From: GWC2-45-19 sp964358085
GTDB taxonomy: Bacteria; Patescibacteriota; Microgenomatia; CAZETR01; Amesbacteraceae
DNA: 15,838 bases
NCBI GenBank assembly: GCA_964358085.1
Contig: CAYHNU010000011.1
Coordinates: 1 to 15,838 of the forward strand
Direction: 5' to 3'
The notes under the pieces are model-generated. The model worked only from the letters and a program-made list of their open reading frames with translations. It did no database searches and had not been told where the DNA came from. This document shows positions 13,976 to 15,838 of the stretch, piece by piece. The position numbers and the translations under genes were made by a program. Positions within the stretch are counted from its first letter, which is position 1. Every line of letters starts with the position of its first letter.

Positions 13976-15235
13976 AGGTTGGGTAACGGGGTGCGAGTAG
14001 TTTTGGTTCCTATGAATGGAGTGAAATCAGTGGCAGTGGGAGTATACGTAGGAACGGGTAGCAGATACGAAGAGATAAAGAATAACGGGATCTCGCATTT
14101 TTTGGAACACATGGTCTTTAAGGGAACTAAAAAGTTTCCGACTCCCAGGGATACGAGTTATTTGGAGGGGCTAGGGGCGATACAGAACGCTTGGACGGAT
14201 GTGGATGCTACTGCCTATTGGTGTAAGCTGCCGAGTGATAAGTGGAAGGAAGGATTAGAGATGGTTAAAGAATTGGCGCTGTACCCGACGATTCCTGTCC
14301 GCGATCTGGAGATAGAACGGGGAGTGATCCTGGAAGAAATCCAGAGAAGAAATGACCGCCCGGACGAATTAGTGGCTGAAGCTTTGCAGGAATTAATGTT
14401 TTCTGGGAGTACCTTGGGTTGGCCAATTTTGGGAAAACCGGAAATAATAAAAAGCCTGTCTAGAGCAGCTTTTTTACGGTATCATCAGTCGCAGTATAAG
14501 AGTGCTAATATAGTTGTTACCGTGGCTGGCAACATAGCTCAAGGCGCAAAGCTCAAGGCGCAAATAAAAGATTGGTTTGGGGGATTGCCGGAGGGGCAAA
14601 TTCAGGGATTTGAAAAAGTTGAGAGTAAAAATGGGCCGAGAATCAAGATAGATAATAAGAAATTGGCTAATCAGGCTCATTTAGAGTTGGGGTTGCCGGG
14701 AGTGAGTGTGGCCGATCCGAAGAGGTTTGCTTTATCTTTATTGACGTCCTATTTGGGACAAGGGCTATCTTCGAGATTGTTTATGGAACTGCGGGAAAAA
14801 AGGGGATTGTGTTATGCGGTGCAGGCTAGTGAGAGCCGGTGGAAAGATACAGGAGGATGGGATGTGTACGCCGGAGTGAATATCGATAAATTGGAAGGAG
14901 CATTAGAGGGGATATTGGGTGAATTAAAAAGGACTAAAGAGATAAAATTGACTAAAGACGAGTTGGCCCAGACAAAGGAGAAAGTGCGGGGGCCAATAAT
15001 TTACTCTATGGAGAATCCGGTGAGGCAAATGGAGTGGTATGCCAAGCAAGCCCTGGACCGACCGGATGAAATGATGGATTATGATACTGTAATATCTAGA
15101 CTGATGAGGGTAACAGTGGAGGAAGTGCAGTCAATAGCCCGGGAGATATTTCGGACCGAAAAGCTGAATTTAGCTGTGGTCGGACCAATTTCCCCCTCGC
15201 GCGAAGATAAACTTTTAGGTATACTTAAGGTATGA
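13952..15235 (+). CDS. M16-family zinc metallopeptidase (processing-protease-like)
   Basis: This is an M16B-type peptidase with the inverted zinc motif HFLEH (49-53) and the third ligand Glu at about 129 in ILEEIQRRNDRPDE, the expected 75 or so residues later. C-terminal half motifs include LELGLPG, LGQGLSSRLFMELREKRGLCYAVQ (255-278 in parts) and Y/R substrate-binding elements, so both halves of a single M16 unit are present. The length of 427 is typical. Such enzymes degrade peptides or trim signal or leader peptides. There is no signal peptide, so it is probably cytoplasmic. An in-frame TGA at 13943 limits the start; GTG 13952 is the first choice, TTG 13958 the next. The first seven codons come from a repeat arm, so the original start may have been replaced. 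A heptamer array lies at 14537-14564. Its stop overlaps the NDK start (ATGA). Confidence 0.92.
   Translation: MNLSFEFYRLGNGVRVVLVPMNGVKSVAVGVYVGTGSRYEEIKNNGISHFLEHMVFKGTKKFPTPRDTSYLEGLGAIQNAWTDVDATAYWCKLPSDKWKEGLEMVKELALYPTIPVRDLEIERGVILEEIQRRNDRPDELVAEALQELMFSGSTLGWPILGKPEIIKSLSRAAFLRYHQSQYKSANIVVTVAGNIAQGAKLKAQIKDWFGGLPEGQIQGFEKVESKNGPRIKIDNKKLANQAHLELGLPGVSVADPKRFALSLLTSYLGQGLSSRLFMELREKRGLCYAVQASESRWKDTGGWDVYAGVNIDKLEGALEGILGELKRTKEIKLTKDELAQTKEKVRGPIIYSMENPVRQMEWYAKQALDRPDEMMDYDTVISRLMRVTVEEVQSIAREIFRTEKLNLAVVGPISPSREDKLLGILKV
14537..14564 (+). repeat. Tandem heptamer array inside the M16 peptidase gene (4 units)
   Basis: Four 7-bp units read GCTCAAG, GCGCAAA, GCTCAAG, GCGCAAA, which is also a perfect 14-bp tandem duplication. 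They encode AQGAKLKAQ at the start of a helix between beta strands of the N-terminal half. Confidence 0.8.
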
Positions 15236-15807
15236 ATTTTGTACAGCAAACCGTAGTTTTGGTGAAACCGGACGGAATGAAGAAGAGAATAGTGGGAGAC
15301 GTGATATCTAGATTTGAAAGGGTGGGGTTTAAGATGGTAGCCATGAAATTGGTGTGGGTTACCCGTGATCATGTGGGGAAACACTACAAAGACGAAAAAG
15401 AATATTTGATTGGCGTGGGCAATAATACTTTAGGAGACTATAAAAAGTATGGACTTGATCCGAACGAAAATTTAGGTACAGACGATCCATATGAGGTAGG
15501 TAAGATGATTCGTAATGCAAATATGGACGCTTTGTCTTCCGGTCCATTAGTGGCTATATTGTGGGAAGGATTAGATGCGATTCAAGTTGCTCGAAAAATG
15601 GTGGGGGCAACTAATACCTCTATTGCAATTCCAGGGACGATACGGGGGGACTATTCTGCCGATTTATTTATTCAAGCAACAATGAAGAAGCGTCCAATTA
15701 GAACCTTGGTGCATGCGTCGGGAAATGTGGAAGAGGCAGAATTTGAGAAAAAGTTGTGGTTTAAAAATGAGGAAATATTTGAATATCGGATGCCGGATGA
15801 AGATTGA
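15232..15807 (+). CDS. ndk: Nucleoside diphosphate kinase, form with insertion
   Basis: NDK moves the gamma phosphate of ATP to other NDPs through a phosphohistidine. QQTVVLVKPDGMKK (5-18) holds the conserved Lys12. SGPLVAILWEGLDAI (103-117), MVGATNTSIAIPGTIRGDY (123-141) and the active-site LVHASGNVEEAEFE with His161 are all present. At 191 residues it is longer than the common 135-155. One insert lies at about 58-98 (IGVGNNTLGDYKKYG and following) and a second before the catalytic His (SADLFIQATMKKRPIRT). Similar long forms are known in some archaea and candidate phyla. The start overlaps the M16 stop as ATGA, with AAGG four bases ahead of it. It makes sense next to an ATP-handling operon. 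Confidence 0.95.
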   Translation: MNFVQQTVVLVKPDGMKKRIVGDVISRFERVGFKMVAMKLVWVTRDHVGKHYKDEKEYLIGVGNNTLGDYKKYGLDPNENLGTDDPYEVGKMIRNANMDALSSGPLVAILWEGLDAIQVARKMVGATNTSIAIPGTIRGDYSADLFIQATMKKRPIRTLVHASGNVEEAEFEKKLWFKNEEIFEYRMPDED

Positions 15808-15838
15808 GAGGTCCTGTAGTTTGGGGGAGGGTATTGAG
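15797..15838 (+). CDS. Possible start of the next gene (partial, runs off the window)
   Basis: An ATG at 15797 overlaps the end of ndk by 11 bases and stays open to the window edge (MKIERSCSLGEGIE). Overlaps of this size are common in this gene train. There is no Shine-Dalgarno, and only 14 codons can be seen, so this is a weak call with no functional assignment. Confidence 0.25.
   Translation, partial: MKIERSCSLGEGIE

Noticed and set aside
15810..15838. Possible 5' end of a tRNA (GGTCCTG then TAGTTT)
   Set aside because: The next bases cannot form a normal D-arm except through G-T pairs only, and the rest lies outside the window. It cannot be supported.

Overview
The window looks like a piece of a small, streamlined bacterial genome, most likely a Candidate Phyla Radiation lineage. 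A Microgenomates-type (OP11) member is my best guess. The grounds are a giant low-complexity surface protein, unusually short F1 ATPase subunits packed with overlapping starts, a short ArgS with typical CPR-style motifs, an insertion-bearing NDK, and many small repeats embedded in coding sequence. TGA, TAG and TAA all act as stops, so the standard bacterial code applies. This placement is inference; there is no rRNA here to test it.

Layout. The minus strand from 6182 to the left edge is one uninterrupted reading frame of at least 2060 codons, with the 3' end outside the window. It starts with a MerR-type helix-turn-helix, then a proline-rich linker, one membrane helix, and about 1900 residues of repeated phage-fibre-like beta modules. 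A 138-bp divergent intergenic region (6183-6320) separates it from a plus-strand gene train that fills the rest of the window. The train runs argS, a secreted-domain/F0-c-like fusion, F0 b-like, short delta, alpha, gamma, beta, short epsilon, a 23S-intervening-sequence-type four-helix-bundle protein, an M16 zinc peptidase, and nucleoside diphosphate kinase. Most neighbours overlap or lie within a few bases, so this is probably one operon. There is no gene-free stretch longer than 300 bases.

How the genes fit together. The F1 part (alpha3beta3gamma) keeps its nucleotide-binding and catalytic motifs, so it should hydrolyse or make ATP. The membrane part is abnormal. No subunit a is encoded here. 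The only c-like protein keeps the two-helix hairpin and the GRNP cytoplasmic loop, but has alanine where the ion-binding Asp/Glu should be. It also carries a roughly 150-residue exported domain resembling modules found in fibre proteins. Delta and epsilon are truncated. The locus therefore resembles an F1 motor attached to something other than a normal proton channel, next to a giant surface fibre with a cytoplasmic DNA-binding-type head. This is the strongest candidate for an undescribed system in the window.

A second theme is repeat invasion. Tandem 7-bp repeats, usually four units, sit inside at least four genes. A 25-bp dispersed repeat builds an 11-residue period in subunit b. A hairpin repeat lies in gamma, a 61-bp palindromic element lies between beta and epsilon, and inverted AT-rich arms frame the four-helix-bundle gene.
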